64,000 nt of DNA, taken from NCBI RefSeq assembly GCF_001880325.1, contig NZ_CP016312.1:744001-808000 (forward strand), written 5' to 3'. Position 1 is the first letter of the stretch, and every line of letters starts with the position of its first letter. Position numbers and translations under genes: made by a program. Origin of the DNA: Thermus brockianus (GTDB taxonomy: Bacteria > Deinococcota > Deinococci > Deinococcales > Thermaceae). Under the pieces are notes generated by a model. It was not told the DNA's origin. It ran no database searches and worked only from the letters and a program-made list of their open reading frames with translations. Shown here piece after piece: positions 41,528 to 50,551 of this stretch.

Positions 41528-42880
41528 CTAAAGCTTTTTCAGGGCCTGGGTAAGGTGCGTTAGCACCTGCTGGGCGTCCCCGTAGAGCATGCGGGTGTTA
41601 TCGGCATAGAAGAGCTCGTTTTCCACCCCGGCGAACCCCTTCCCCTGCCCCCGCTTGATGACGATGACGTTCTTGGCCTTGTCCACGTCCAGGATGGGCA
41701 TGCCGTAAAGGGGGCTCCCCGGGCGGCGGGCGGCGGGGTTCACCACGTCGTTGGCCCCGATGACCACCGCCACGTCCACGGTGGGAAACTCGGGGTTGAT
41801 CTCCTCCAGGTCCTTGAGCTTATCGTAGTCCACCCCCGCCTCCGCCAGGAGGACGTTCATGTGCCCCGGCATCCGGCCCGCCACGGGGTGGATGGCGAAC
41901 TTCACCTCCACGCCCCGGCTTTCCAAGAGGTCGGCGAGCTCCTTCACCTTGTGCTGGGCCTGGGAGAGGGCCATGCCGTACCCGGGCACGAAGACCACCT
42001 TGTTGGCGTAGGCCAGCATGACGGCGGCGTCCTCCACGTCAATGGGCTTCAGGCTTCCCTTGACCTCCCCCGCCTCCTGCTCCACGCCAAAGCCCCCCAC
42101 CAGCACGCTCCACACCGAGCGGTTCATGGCCCGGGCCATGAGCACGGTGAGGAGGGTACCCGCCGCCCCCACCAGGGTGCCGGCCACCATCAGGGCCGGG
42201 TTGCCCACGGCGAAGCCCTCAAAGCCCACGGCCATGCCGGTAAAGGCGTTGTAGAAGGAGATGGCCACGGGCATGTCCCCGCCGCCGATGGGAAGCGTCA
42301 TGAGCACGCCGAAAAGAAGGGCGAGGAGGAAGAAGAGGACGATGCTAAGGGTAGGGTCGTTCCAGAGGAGGGAAAAGCCCAAGACCACCGTGAACAGAAG
42401 GACCAGGGCGTTCACCGCCTTCTGCCCTGGGAAGAGGATGGGGCGGCTTCGCATGATGCCCTGAAGCTTGGCGAAGGCGATGAGGCTTCCCGTGAAGGCC
42501 ACCGAGCCGATGAGCCCGCCCAGGATGGCCAAGGCCATGAGCCCCGGGCTCTCAAAGGCCCCCTTGAGAAGCTCCACCGCGGCGATGGTGGCGGCGGCAC
42601 CCCCGCCCATGCCGTTGTAGATGGCCACCATCTGGGGCATGTCCGTCATGGCCACCTTCACCGCCGCCCACCAGGCCACCACCGAGCCCAGCGCCAAGGC
42701 CAGGAGCATGAGGCCGAAGTTGCCCATCTCCGGCCAGAAGAAGGTGGCCAAGACGGCCAGCACCATGCCCCATCCCGCCCAGACGATGCCGCTTTTGGCG
42801 GTGGTGGGGTGGGCCATGCGCTTAAGCCCCACGATGAAGAGGATGGCCACCACGAAGTAGGCTGCCTGGATGAGGTCCAT
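41528..42880 (-). CDS. pntB: NAD(P) transhydrogenase subunit beta
   Basis: 450 residues. About eight membrane helices in the first 270 residues (domain II, proton channel; for example ALGSVVAWWAAVKVAMTDMPQM, GGGAAATIAA) and a C-terminal NADP(H)-binding domain III with VPGYGMALSQAQHKVKELAD, VKFAIHPVAGRMPGHMNVLL, VVIGANDVVNPAA and VIVIKRGQGKGFAG. Uses the proton gradient to reduce NADP+ with NADH. Overlaps pntA2 (TAATG). Last gene of three. Confidence 0.96.
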   Translation of the reverse strand: MDLIQAAYFVVAILFIVGLKRMAHPTTAKSGIVWAGWGMVLAVLATFFWPEMGNFGLMLLALALGSVVAWWAAVKVAMTDMPQMVAIYNGMGGGAAATIAAVELLKGAFESPGLMALAILGGLIGSVAFTGSLIAFAKLQGIMRSRPILFPGQKAVNALVLLFTVVLGFSLLWNDPTLSIVLFFLLALLFGVLMTLPIGGGDMPVAISFYNAFTGMAVGFEGFAVGNPALMVAGTLVGAAGTLLTVLMARAMNRSVWSVLVGGFGVEQEAGEVKGSLKPIDVEDAAVMLAYANKVVFVPGYGMALSQAQHKVKELADLLESRGVEVKFAIHPVAGRMPGHMNVLLAEAGVDYDKLKDLEEINPEFPTVDVAVVIGANDVVNPAARRPGSPLYGMPILDVDKAKNVIVIKRGQGKGFAGVENELFYADNTRMLYGDAQQVLTHLTQALKKL

Positions 42881-43182
42881 TACGGACCACCCCCTTTCCC
42901 AGGCTTTTTCTCAAACATTTCCAGCATACGCACGGTGACGGCGTAGCCCCCGGCGGCGTTGGCTGCCCCCAGGATCACGCCCAGGAAGCCGATGAGCTTT
43001 TCCAAACCGGTTTCCGCATGCCCCAGGACCACCATGGCCCCCACCACCACCACCCCGTGGATGAAGTTGGACCCGGACATGAGGGGGGTGTGGAGGATGA
43101 CCGGAACCCGGGTGATGAGCTCGTAGCCCAAGAAGGCCGTGAGCACGAAGATGTAAAGGGCTGCCCAGAAGCCGAACTCCAT
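42880..43182 (-). CDS. pntA2: NAD(P) transhydrogenase subunit alpha part 2
   Basis: 100 residues with three membrane helices (FGFWAALYIFVLTAFLGYEL, then TPLMSGSNFIHGVVVVGAMV, and EKLIGFLGVILGAANAAGGY). It supplies the N-terminal part of membrane domain II, split off as in other three-subunit transhydrogenases. ATG 43182 overlaps the pntA1 stop (TGATG). A longer frame upstream is only the antisense-free overlap of pntA1. Confidence 0.94.
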   Translation of the reverse strand: MEFGFWAALYIFVLTAFLGYELITRVPVILHTPLMSGSNFIHGVVVVGAMVVLGHAETGLEKLIGFLGVILGAANAAGGYAVTVRMLEMFEKKPGKGGGP

Positions 43183-44309
43183 CACGCACCTCCCAGAAGG
43201 GCCTTGGTGGGCCCGTGCAGGATCTCCCCTTCCTTCATCAGAAGCGCTCCCTGGATGATCTCGTCCTCCCACTTGGGGGCGAACGCGCCCTTTTCTATGA
43301 GGAGGCTAGAGAGGTTGAAGAGGTTCTTGGCGTACATCTCCGAGGCGTGCACGGAAAGCTCGCTTGGGAGGTTCAGGGGGCCGTAGATCCGCACCCCCCG
43401 CACCTCCACCACCTCCCCCGGCTTGGTGAGGACGCAGTTGCCCCCGCTCTCGGCCGCCAGGTCCACCACCACGGTGCCGGGCTTGAGCCTTTCCATCATG
43501 TCCTCGGTGAGGAGGATGGGGGCGCGGCGGCCCGGTACCTGCGCCGTGGTGATGAGGACATCCATGCCCGCCACGTGCTCCCGCAAGGCCTCGTGCTGGA
43601 TGCGCTTTTCCTCCTCGGTAAGCTCCCGGGCGTAGCCGCCCTCCCCCTCGGCGCTGATGGGGAGCTCAATGGGCTTGGCCCCCAAGGAGACCGCCTGCTC
43701 CACCGCCGCCTTGCGCACGTCGTAGGCGAAGACCTGGGCGCCCAAGCGCTTGGCGGTGGCGATGGCCATGAGCCCCGCTACCCCCACCCCCATGACCATC
43801 ACCTTGGCCGGGCGGATGGTGCCCGCCGCCGTGGTGAGCATGGGGAAGAAGCGGGGGGAAAGCCGGGCCGCGTGGACCGCCGCTAGGTAACCCGCCACCG
43901 TGGCCTGGCTGGAGAGGGCGTCCATGCTCTGGGCCCGGGTGATGCGGGGGATGAGCTCCATGGCGATCACCGTGGCCTTTTTGGCCGCCAGCGCCCGCAC
44001 CAGCTCGGGGTTCTTGTGGGCCTGGACAAAGCCCACCACGATGGCCCCTGGCTCTAGCGCCCCGATGAGGTCTTCCGGAGGCGGCTGAACGGTGAAGAGG
44101 AGGTTGGCGCCCCTTAGGAGCTCACCTCGCTCCACCACCTCTGCGCCCGCTTCCAGATAGGCGGCGTCCGGGTGGTAGGCGCCTTCCCCGGCACCCCGTT
44201 CCACCCGCACCCGGGCACCCCCCTTGACCAGGCGGGCCACCACCTCGGGCACCAGGGCTACCCTCCTTTCCCCGGGAGCCCGTTCCTTGGGAACCGCTAC
44301 GGTCACCAT
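43182..44309 (-). CDS. pntA: NAD(P) transhydrogenase subunit alpha part 1
   Basis: 375 residues, soluble domain I that binds NAD(H). Family start VTVAVPKERAPGERRVALVP, AMELIPRITRAQSMDALSSQ, Rossmann VMVMGVGVAGLMAIATAKRL and ITTAQVPGRRAPILLTEDMM, then MKPGTVVVDLAAESGGNC-type segment (LKPGTVVVDLAAESGGN). Related to alanine dehydrogenase, but the RQD-type loop and the two partner genes settle the call. GAAGGAGGTCC is a near-perfect ribosome site. Confidence 0.95.
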   Translation of the reverse strand: MVTVAVPKERAPGERRVALVPEVVARLVKGGARVRVERGAGEGAYHPDAAYLEAGAEVVERGELLRGANLLFTVQPPPEDLIGALEPGAIVVGFVQAHKNPELVRALAAKKATVIAMELIPRITRAQSMDALSSQATVAGYLAAVHAARLSPRFFPMLTTAAGTIRPAKVMVMGVGVAGLMAIATAKRLGAQVFAYDVRKAAVEQAVSLGAKPIELPISAEGEGGYARELTEEEKRIQHEALREHVAGMDVLITTAQVPGRRAPILLTEDMMERLKPGTVVVDLAAESGGNCVLTKPGEVVEVRGVRIYGPLNLPSELSVHASEMYAKNLFNLSSLLIEKGAFAPKWEDEIIQGALLMKEGEILHGPTKALLGGA

Positions 44310-44327
44310 AGGACCTCCTTCGGGGGC

Positions 44328-44333
44328 AGTATA
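44328..44333 (-). promoter_or_regulatory. extended -10 promoter of the pnt operon
   Basis: TATACT on the minus strand (44333-44328) preceded by TGG, an extended -10, with the strong ribosome site AAGGAGGTCC between it and ATG 44309. No clear -35. Confidence 0.6.
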
Positions 44334-44483
44334 CCAGTAGGGGTAAGGACGCCTGTCCCAGGCGGAAGCCTCCCTTTACACCACCCCGGGAAAAGGCCTA
44401 CACCGCCTAAACCCTCGGTCAAAACACCCGAGGAAGAGGAAAACCCCTTCGCAAAAACCCCGCTTTCGTGGAAGAATACCGCC

Positions 44484-45371
44484 ATGCGCCCCTCGAGGCT
44501 CCAAATCTTCGCCGTTCTCCTCCTGGGGATCCTGGCCATCAGCTTCGGCAGCATCCTGGTGCGCTTAAGCCTCGAGGCCTCGGGGGAGCGAAGCCTGGCC
44601 TTCAGCCTGGTGATGAGCGCCGGGCGCATGGGCCTCGCCGCCCTCCTCCTCGCCCCAGGCTGGCTTAGGCCCCTCCCTTCCCGTAAGGGCCTTCCCTTCG
44701 CCATAGCCGCCGGGGTGTTTTTAGCCCTCCACTTCGCCTTCTGGATCACCTCCCTCTCCTACACCTCCGTGGCCGCCAGCACCGCCTTGGTGACCACCAA
44801 CCCCGTCTGGGTCACCCTCTTCGGCTGGCTTTTCTTCGGGGAGAAGCCCTCTGGCACCACCCTTCTTGGGGTGGCCGTGGCCCTCATAGGGGGGCTTCTC
44901 ATTGGGCTTGGGGATGCGGAAGGGGGAGGAGGGGCAAACCCCCTCCTCGGGGACCTCCTGGCGGTTCTGGGTGCGGTGGCGGTTTCCTTTTACTTCCTCC
45001 TGGGACGGGAGGCCCAGCGGCGAGGGCTTTCCACCTTGGAATACATACGCATTGCCTACACCATGGCGGCCCTGGTGCTCCTTCCCCTCCCCTACCTCTT
45101 CGGGGGCGGGTACGGGGGGTACCCCCTGGCCGTCTACGGCTACATCCTCCTCATGGCCCTTCTGCCGCAACTCGTAGGGCACACCAGCTTCAACTGGGCC
45201 ACGCGGCACATCCCCCCGGTCCTGGTCACCCTCGCCATCCTCTTTGAGCCGGTGGGGGCAAGCCTCCTCGCCTTCCTGCTCTTTGGGGAGCTTCCAGGCC
45301 TGCCCGTGCTCCTGGGGGCCTTGGTCCTCCTTTTGGGCGTGGGCCTCGCCGTGGTGGGAGGTAGGCGGTGA
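44484..45371 (+). CDS. EamA/DMT-family transporter (first of a pair)
   Basis: 295 residues, ten membrane helices in two EamA repeats (SLSYTSVAASTALVTTNPVW in the first; FNWATRHIPPVLVTLAILFE and LLGALVLLLGVGLAVVGG in the second). Transports small metabolites or amino acids outward; substrate unknown. The frame is open far upstream but the membrane protein begins at ATG 44484. Overlaps the second DMT gene as GTGA, so the two may form a heterodimer or duplicated exporters. Confidence 0.9.
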   Translation: MRPSRLQIFAVLLLGILAISFGSILVRLSLEASGERSLAFSLVMSAGRMGLAALLLAPGWLRPLPSRKGLPFAIAAGVFLALHFAFWITSLSYTSVAASTALVTTNPVWVTLFGWLFFGEKPSGTTLLGVAVALIGGLLIGLGDAEGGGGANPLLGDLLAVLGAVAVSFYFLLGREAQRRGLSTLEYIRIAYTMAALVLLPLPYLFGGGYGGYPLAVYGYILLMALLPQLVGHTSFNWATRHIPPVLVTLAILFEPVGASLLAFLLFGELPGLPVLLGALVLLLGVGLAVVGGRR

Positions 45372-46180
45372 TTTTCGTCGTCTTGGCCGCGCTCCTTTGG
45401 GGCCTGGGGGGTGCCTTGGCTGGGCGGTTCATGGAGGGGATTCCCCCTGGGGTCCTCATCCCCTTGCGCTTTCTCCTAAGCTTCCTCCTCCTCCTGCCCC
45501 TCGTCCTCCGCTACCCCCCAAGGCCCGAGGAAAGGCGCCGCCTTCTGGGCGTGGGGTTCGCCCTCTCCGGGGCCCAGGCCTTTTACTACCTGGCCATCCA
45601 CGCCACCACCGTGGCCACGGGAATCTTCCTCCAGTACCTGGCCCCCGCCCTCCTCACCCTTTACGCCCTCCTGCGCCGGGAAAGGCTTCCCGCCCGGGCC
45701 CTTTGGGGGGTTGCCCTGGCCCTCCTGGGGGCCTACGTCCTGGTGGCCGGGGGAAAGGGGCTAGAGGGTAGCCCCGTGGGCGTGGCCTTTGGCCTTCTCG
45801 CCGCCCTTTCCTTCGCCCTCTACGCCGCCACCTCCCAGGGGCTCAAAACCCCGCCCCTGGTGAGCCTGGGGGTGGCCACGGGGGTGGGAAGCCTCCTCTC
45901 CTTGCCCGTCCTCCTCCTAAGCCTGCCCCGCCTCCCCGCCCTGGACCTGGCGGACTGGGGAGCGGTGGCCTACCTGGTGCTCTTCGGGACCCTCCTCCCC
46001 TTTGCCCTCTTCCTGCAAGGGGTACGGGTGGTCCCCGCCCGGGAGGCCACCCTCCTCGCCATGTTGGAACCCGTGGCCGGGGCCCTCTTCGCCTGGCCCT
46101 TGGCGGGGGAGCCCCTGCGGGCGGAGGCGCTTTTGGGGGGTAGCCTCATCCTTTTGGGGGTAGCCTTAAACCGGAGGTGA
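45368..46180 (+). CDS. EamA/DMT-family transporter (second of a pair)
   Basis: 270 residues, ten membrane helices: FVVLAALLWGLGGALAGRFM, AIHATTVATGIFLQYLAPAL (EamA repeat 1) and VVPAREATLLAMLEPVAGAL (repeat 2). GTG 45368 overlaps the previous stop. It is divergent in sequence from its partner, so an old duplication. The following MFS gene begins two bases after its stop, suggesting a three-gene transporter operon. Confidence 0.9.
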   Translation: MIFVVLAALLWGLGGALAGRFMEGIPPGVLIPLRFLLSFLLLLPLVLRYPPRPEERRRLLGVGFALSGAQAFYYLAIHATTVATGIFLQYLAPALLTLYALLRRERLPARALWGVALALLGAYVLVAGGKGLEGSPVGVAFGLLAALSFALYAATSQGLKTPPLVSLGVATGVGSLLSLPVLLLSLPRLPALDLADWGAVAYLVLFGTLLPFALFLQGVRVVPAREATLLAMLEPVAGALFAWPLAGEPLRAEALLGGSLILLGVALNRR

Positions 46181-46181
46181 T

Positions 46182-47330
46182 ATGGCAACGCGGGTCTTTT
46201 TCCTCTTCACCTTGGGCTACTTCCTCTCCTACTTCTACCGCTCGGCCAATGCCGTGCTCTCCAAGGACCTTTCCCAGGACCTGGGGCTTGGACCGGCGGA
46301 GCTCGGCTTCATGACGAGCCTCTTCTACCTGGCCTTCGCCGCCGTGCAACTTCCCTTGGGGGGGTTTTTGGACCGGATGGGGCCCCGGGTGGTAACCCCG
46401 GCCCTCCTCCTGGTGGCGGCCTTGGGGAGCGTGGTCTTCGCCCTGGCCCCAAGCTTTCCCATCTTGGCCCTGGGCCGGGCCCTCATCGGGGTGGGTATGG
46501 CGGCGGCCCTCATGGGGGCCCTGAAGGCCTTTAGCCTCTGGTTCCCCAAGAACTACGCCACGGTCTCCACGCTTCTCGTGGGCCTCGGGGCCACGGGCGG
46601 GCTCCTGGCGGCCACGCCCCTCGCCCTCCTCAAGGAAGTCCTGGGCTGGCGGGGGGTCTTCCTCCTGGGAGCCTTGGGGGTGGTCTTGGTGGCCCTGGCC
46701 ATCTACCTGGGGGTGCGGAACACCCCCCCGGGCGTCCCCTGGCCCAAGGCGGGAGGGGCGGGCGGGCTTCGGGAGGTCTGGGGAAACGGCAGGCTTTTAA
46801 GGGTGGCCTTCCTGGCCCTGGCCTTCGCCGGAAGCTTCCTCGCCCTGCAGACCCTCTGGGCGGGGGCCTACGGCTACCACCTGGGCCTTACGGCGGTGGC
46901 GGTGGGAAACCTCCTTTTCCTCTACTCGGGGATGGCGGTCTTGGGGTTTTTGGTCTCCGGATACCTGGCGGACCGCTTGGGCACGGCGAGGGTGCTCTTC
47001 CTCTCCGCCCTGGCCTTCGCCCTGGGCCTCCTCTTGCTCCTCCTCAAGCTCCCCGTCCCCGCCTACGCCCTCCTGGGCTTTTTCGGGGCCTTCAACATCC
47101 TCACCCTCACCCAGGCCCGGGAACTGGTGCCAAGCCACCTGGTGGGCCGGGGCACCACCTTGGTGAACCTCTTCGGCATCGGCGGCACCTTCCTCCTGCA
47201 ATGGGGGGTGGGGGTGGTGGTGGGAAGCCTGGGGTATGGGGCGGCTTTCGGGGGGCTTCTCCTTTTGCTCCTCCTCGCCCTGGGGCTTTACCTGCCCCTG
47301 CTTCACAGCCCCTCCCAACTAAAAAACTAG
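46182..47330 (+). CDS. MFS transporter
   Basis: 382 residues, twelve membrane helices. The MFS signature between helices 2 and 3 reads LGGFLDRMGPRVVTPALLLV; helix 4-5 segment GRALIGVGMAAALMGALKAF and a repeat in the second half, YLADRLGTARVLFLS, support it. It starts LFTLGYFLSYFYRSANAVLS, like hexose-phosphate/organic anion carriers. ATG follows GGAGGTGAT. Substrate unknown. Confidence 0.9.
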   Translation: MATRVFFLFTLGYFLSYFYRSANAVLSKDLSQDLGLGPAELGFMTSLFYLAFAAVQLPLGGFLDRMGPRVVTPALLLVAALGSVVFALAPSFPILALGRALIGVGMAAALMGALKAFSLWFPKNYATVSTLLVGLGATGGLLAATPLALLKEVLGWRGVFLLGALGVVLVALAIYLGVRNTPPGVPWPKAGGAGGLREVWGNGRLLRVAFLALAFAGSFLALQTLWAGAYGYHLGLTAVAVGNLLFLYSGMAVLGFLVSGYLADRLGTARVLFLSALAFALGLLLLLLKLPVPAYALLGFFGAFNILTLTQARELVPSHLVGRGTTLVNLFGIGGTFLLQWGVGVVVGSLGYGAAFGGLLLLLLLALGLYLPLLHSPSQLKN

Positions 47331-47390
47331 GGATGGGTTCCCATCCGCCTATACCTCTCTTGGCGAACCGGCCGCAAAATAGCAGCCATT

Positions 47391-47419
47391 TTGAAAAAGA
47401 GTTGGGTTTTGTGTATAAT
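47391..47419 (+). promoter_or_regulatory. near-consensus sigma-70 promoter of the ASCH-like gene
   Basis: TTGAAA (47391-47396), a 17-base spacer, then TATAAT (47414-47419). It is the closest match to the sigma-70 consensus that I noticed in the window, in AT-rich DNA foreign to its surroundings. Confidence 0.8.
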
Positions 47420-47433
47420 GAATCTCAGAAAGA

Positions 47434-47886
47434 ATGAGGATACCATTCCGAGCAGACCTATATGAGAAGGTGGCCTCCGGAGAGAAAACCGCTACTATCC
47501 GGGACGGTACCTACTGGGCACGAAGGCTACGGCCTGGCCAGAAGGTAGAGCTGGCATTCGGGCGTCGGGACCGCCCAAAGATTCTCCCAGCTCTCGTCCG
47601 GGAGATCGTGGTCCTAGACATGACGCCAGAAGTGGAGCTAGCAAGGGCCGTACTGGAAGCGCCTACAGATGAGGAAGCAGAGCGCCTATGGGAGGAGGCC
47701 GTAGCAAGGGAAGGTTCCCCTTCCGAATATGACGCGTGGCACAACGATGTCTTTGAAAAGGCCCTCCAGGACTCGGGGAATGACCCGTGGGACCTGCTGT
47801 TTGGCCTCGCGGCCGCCAACCCTCCCATCCGCGAGATCACGATCATCTGGTGGGACCTTCTCAGGGAAAGCCCGTCTGCTTCTTGA
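47434..47886 (+). CDS. ASCH-like domain protein, atypical composition
   Basis: 150 residues. The N-terminus RIPFRADLYEKVASGEKTAT fits the start of an ASCH (PUA-like) domain, with the basic GEKTATIRDG loop that binds RNA or nucleotides; LRPGQKVELAF follows. The C-terminal half is helical and acidic. Codon use and base composition differ from neighbours: by my count the first 60 bases are 52% G/C, against a usual level near 70%. Likely horizontally acquired. No partner gene is linked. ASCH proteins act in translation or RNA processing; a specific role is unknown. Confidence 0.7.
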   Translation: MRIPFRADLYEKVASGEKTATIRDGTYWARRLRPGQKVELAFGRRDRPKILPALVREIVVLDMTPEVELARAVLEAPTDEEAERLWEEAVAREGSPSEYDAWHNDVFEKALQDSGNDPWDLLFGLAAANPPIREITIIWWDLLRESPSAS

Positions 47887-47985
47887 ATACCCGCTCAGTG
47901 GCGTGAAGCGGTAAAAGTCAGAATCCACAAGGGTGTTGCAATCCCTCGCAACCGGTAAGGCAGCGCCGGCCCTGCCAATTTCTAC

Positions 47986-47991
47986 TAAACT
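47986..47991 (+). promoter_or_regulatory. -10 element of comM
   Basis: TAAACT at 47986-47991 ends six bases before ATG 47998 (leaderless arrangement). The 47887-47985 interval holds a small inverted repeat GTTGC...GCAAC at 47935-47952 and nothing else I can name. Confidence 0.45.
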
Positions 47992-47997
47992 CCTTAC

Positions 47998-49485
47998 ATG
48001 CTAGCCCAGGTGCGAAGCTACACCCTCTTCGGCCTGGACGCGGTTCCCGTGACCGTGGAGGTGGATGTTAGCCCCGGGCTTCCCTCCTACGCCCTGGTGG
48101 GCCTTCCGGACAAGGCGGTGGAGGAAAGCCGGGAAAGGGTCCGGGCCGCCCTGAAAAACGCGGGCTTCCCCTACCCCCAGGCCCGGGTGGTGGTGAACCT
48201 GGCCCCGGCGGAGCTCAGGAAGGAGGGGAGCCACTTTGACCTCCCCATCGCCCTGGGGCTTTTGGCGGCGCAAGGGGTGGTGCCCCTCGAGGCCCTGGCG
48301 GGCCTCGCCGTGGCGGGGGAGCTGGGGCTGGACGGGACCCTCCGCCCCGTGCCGGGAGCGGTGAACCTGGCCCTGGGCGCCCTAGCAGAGGGAAAAACGC
48401 TCCTCCTCCCCAAGGAAAGCGCTAAGGAAGCGGCCCTGGTGGAGGGCGTGGTGGCCCTGGGAGCGGAGACCCTGGCCCAGGCCGTGGCCCACCTAAAGGG
48501 AGAGGAAGCCCTTTCCCCAGCGGCGCCTGAAGACCCCGTGGAGGCCCTAGAGGTCCTGGACCTGCGGGACGTGAAGGGGCAGGCCAAAGCCAAACGGGCC
48601 CTGGAGATCGCCGCCGCCGGGTACCACCACCTCCTCATGGTGGGAAGCCCGGGCTCGGGAAAGACCATGCTGGCAAGGCGCCTGCCCTTCCTCCTCCCTC
48701 CCCTCTCCCGGGAGGCCGCCCTCGAGGTCACCCGCATCCACTCCGCCGCCGGCAAGCCCGTCAAGGGCCTCCTCCGCACGCCTCCCTTCCGCGCCCCCCA
48801 CCACACGGTGAGCTACGCCGGGCTCATCGGGGGCGGGGCCATCCCCAAGCCGGGGGAGGTTTCCTTGGCCCACCGGGGCGTGCTCTTTTTGGACGAGTTT
48901 CCCGAGTTTTCCCGGGACGCCCTCGAGGCCCTCCGCCAACCCCTGGAGGACGGGGTGGTCACCGTGGCCCGGGCCCGGGCAAGCCTCACCTTCCCCGCCC
49001 GCTTCCTCCTGGTGGCCGCCATGAACCCCTGCCCCTGCGGCTGGTACGGGGACCCGGAAAGGCCCTGTAGCTGCACCCCCTCGGCCCGGCAACGCTACGC
49101 CGGCCGCATCTCCGGACCCCTCTTGGACCGCTTTGACCTGGTGGTGGAGGTGCCCCGCCTCACCCCCCTAGAGCTCGCCCGCGCCCCCGAGGGCGAGCCC
49201 ACCGCGGTGGTGCGGGAGCGGGTGTTGGCCGCCCGGGAAAGAATGCAGGCCCGCCAAGGCAAGCCCAACAGCGAACTCCTGGGCCGCGAATTGCGGCAAC
49301 ACGCGAAGCTTTCCCCCTCCTCCGAGGCCCTCTTGCAAGCCGCCACCCAGCGCTTAGCCCTCAGCGCAAGGAGCTACGACCGCATCCTGCGGGTGGCCCG
49401 TACCATCGCCGACCTGGCGGGCTCGGAGCGCATTGAGGAGGCCCATCTGGCCGAGGCGCTCACCTACCGCAGGAGCCTGGGGTGA
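47998..49485 (+). CDS. comM: YifB/ComM-family Mg-chelatase-like AAA+ ATPase
   Basis: 495 residues. N-terminal ChlI domain with [20 protein letters not shown], Lon-like [13 protein letters not shown], a Walker [15 protein letters not shown], Walker [13 protein letters not shown] and the ComM zinc-like motif [18 protein letters not shown]-terminal ComM-type lid. ComM is a hexameric branch-migration helicase promoting natural transformation, which fits a highly competent genus. Confidence 0.94.
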   Translation: MLAQVRSYTLFGLDAVPVTVEVDVSPGLPSYALVGLPDKAVEESRERVRAALKNAGFPYPQARVVVNLAPAELRKEGSHFDLPIALGLLAAQGVVPLEALAGLAVAGELGLDGTLRPVPGAVNLALGALAEGKTLLLPKESAKEAALVEGVVALGAETLAQAVAHLKGEEALSPAAPEDPVEALEVLDLRDVKGQAKAKRALEIAAAGYHHLLMVGSPGSGKTMLARRLPFLLPPLSREAALEVTRIHSAAGKPVKGLLRTPPFRAPHHTVSYAGLIGGGAIPKPGEVSLAHRGVLFLDEFPEFSRDALEALRQPLEDGVVTVARARASLTFPARFLLVAAMNPCPCGWYGDPERPCSCTPSARQRYAGRISGPLLDRFDLVVEVPRLTPLELARAPEGEPTAVVRERVLAARERMQARQGKPNSELLGRELRQHAKLSPSSEALLQAATQRLALSARSYDRILRVARTIADLAGSERIEEAHLAEALTYRRSLG

Positions 49486-49492
49486 GGGCACC

Positions 49493-49724
49493 ATGGGGCG
49501 ATCAGAGTGTATAAAAATCGTCACCCAAGTCTCCCCCAGAGGGCAGATCACCCTGCCCGCTTCGGTACGCAAAGCCCTGGGCCTCCAAGCCGGGGATGCC
49601 CTGCTACTCTGGGTGAGAGGAGGTCTCTCCGGTTTCAGCGGAAGAATGGGATTGGATTGTCTCTAACGGAACCCCAAGCGGTGGCAAAAGTATCCTGCAG
49701 GGCAGGGGGTGGTCACCTGGATAG
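49493..49724 (+). pseudogene. AbrB/SpoVT-type antitoxin remnant, frameshifted
   Basis: The frame from ATG 49493 gives IVTQVSPRGQITLPASVRKA plus LGLQAGDALLLWVR, an AbrB swapped-hairpin DNA-binding domain, then runs into GGLSGFSG and stops. Skipping one G at about 49619 restores EVSPVSAEEWDWIVSNGTPS... to a stop at 49724, a plausible antitoxin tail (total ~76 residues). No toxin gene (PIN or MazF) is adjacent. Either a decayed antitoxin or a sequencing error; the coding frame as given makes only 57 residues. Confidence 0.55.
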
Positions 49725-49809
49725 AAAAAGCCCCCTCTGGCCCCTGTTCTTCCCAGGGCTGCAGCACATCTTCCGCGCGGCCCCCGGGGAGAGCCTCCTC
49801 CCATTGGGG

Positions 49810-50208
<399 letters not shown>

Positions 50209-50214
50209 GGGGGC

Positions 50215-50224
50215 ATTGTACGCT
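50215..50224. promoter_or_regulatory. overlapping divergent -10 boxes for mgsA and mazG
   Basis: Minus strand TACAAT (50220-50215) is six bases from mgsA ATG 50208; plus strand TACGCT (50219-50224) is six bases from mazG ATG 50231. The two hexamers share the bases 50219-50220 and the whole intergenic region is 22 bases. Both transcripts would be leaderless. Confidence 0.5.
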
Positions 50225-50230
50225 TGGGGC

Positions 50231-50551
50231 ATGGAACCCCTCACCTTCAAGGAGGCGCAACGCCAGGTGGACGCTTGGATCTCCCAGTTCAAGGAGGGCT
50301 ATTTCCCGCCCCTCCTTATGCTCGCCCGCCTCACGGAGGAGCTCGGGGAGGTGGCCCGGGTCCTGGCCCACCGCCACGGGAAGAAGCCCAAGCCAGGGGA
50401 GGCGGAGGGGGATTTGGCGGAGGAACTCGCTGACCTCCTTTTCGTCCTCATCTCCTTGGCCAACCGGGAGGGCATTGACCTGGAGGAGGCCTTCCGCAAG
50501 GCCATGGAAAAGTACGCAAAGCGAGACGCCACCCGCTGGAGCCGCCCGTGA
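50231..50551 (+). CDS. mazG: MazG-family nucleoside triphosphate pyrophosphohydrolase
   Basis: 106 residues, one MazG domain. Metal-binding motif [14 protein letters not shown] and [20 protein letters not shown] contain the EExxE and ExxD residues. Resembles short dimeric MazG/dUTPase-type enzymes that remove abnormal nucleotides. ATG 50231 is chosen because the upstream frame lies inside mgsA on the other strand. Overlaps the MBL gene as GTGA. Confidence 0.88.
   Translation: MEPLTFKEAQRQVDAWISQFKEGYFPPLLMLARLTEELGEVARVLAHRHGKKPKPGEAEGDLAEELADLLFVLISLANREGIDLEEAFRKAMEKYAKRDATRWSRP

Noticed and set aside
41861-42946. 361-codon frame antisense to pntB
   Set aside because: pntB is unmistakable; the antisense chain is His/Glu-rich low-complexity.
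47934-47955. GTTGCAATCCC...GCAACCGG resembling a CRISPR repeat piece
   Set aside because: Only one copy, no spacers or cas genes; it reads as a small inverted repeat.
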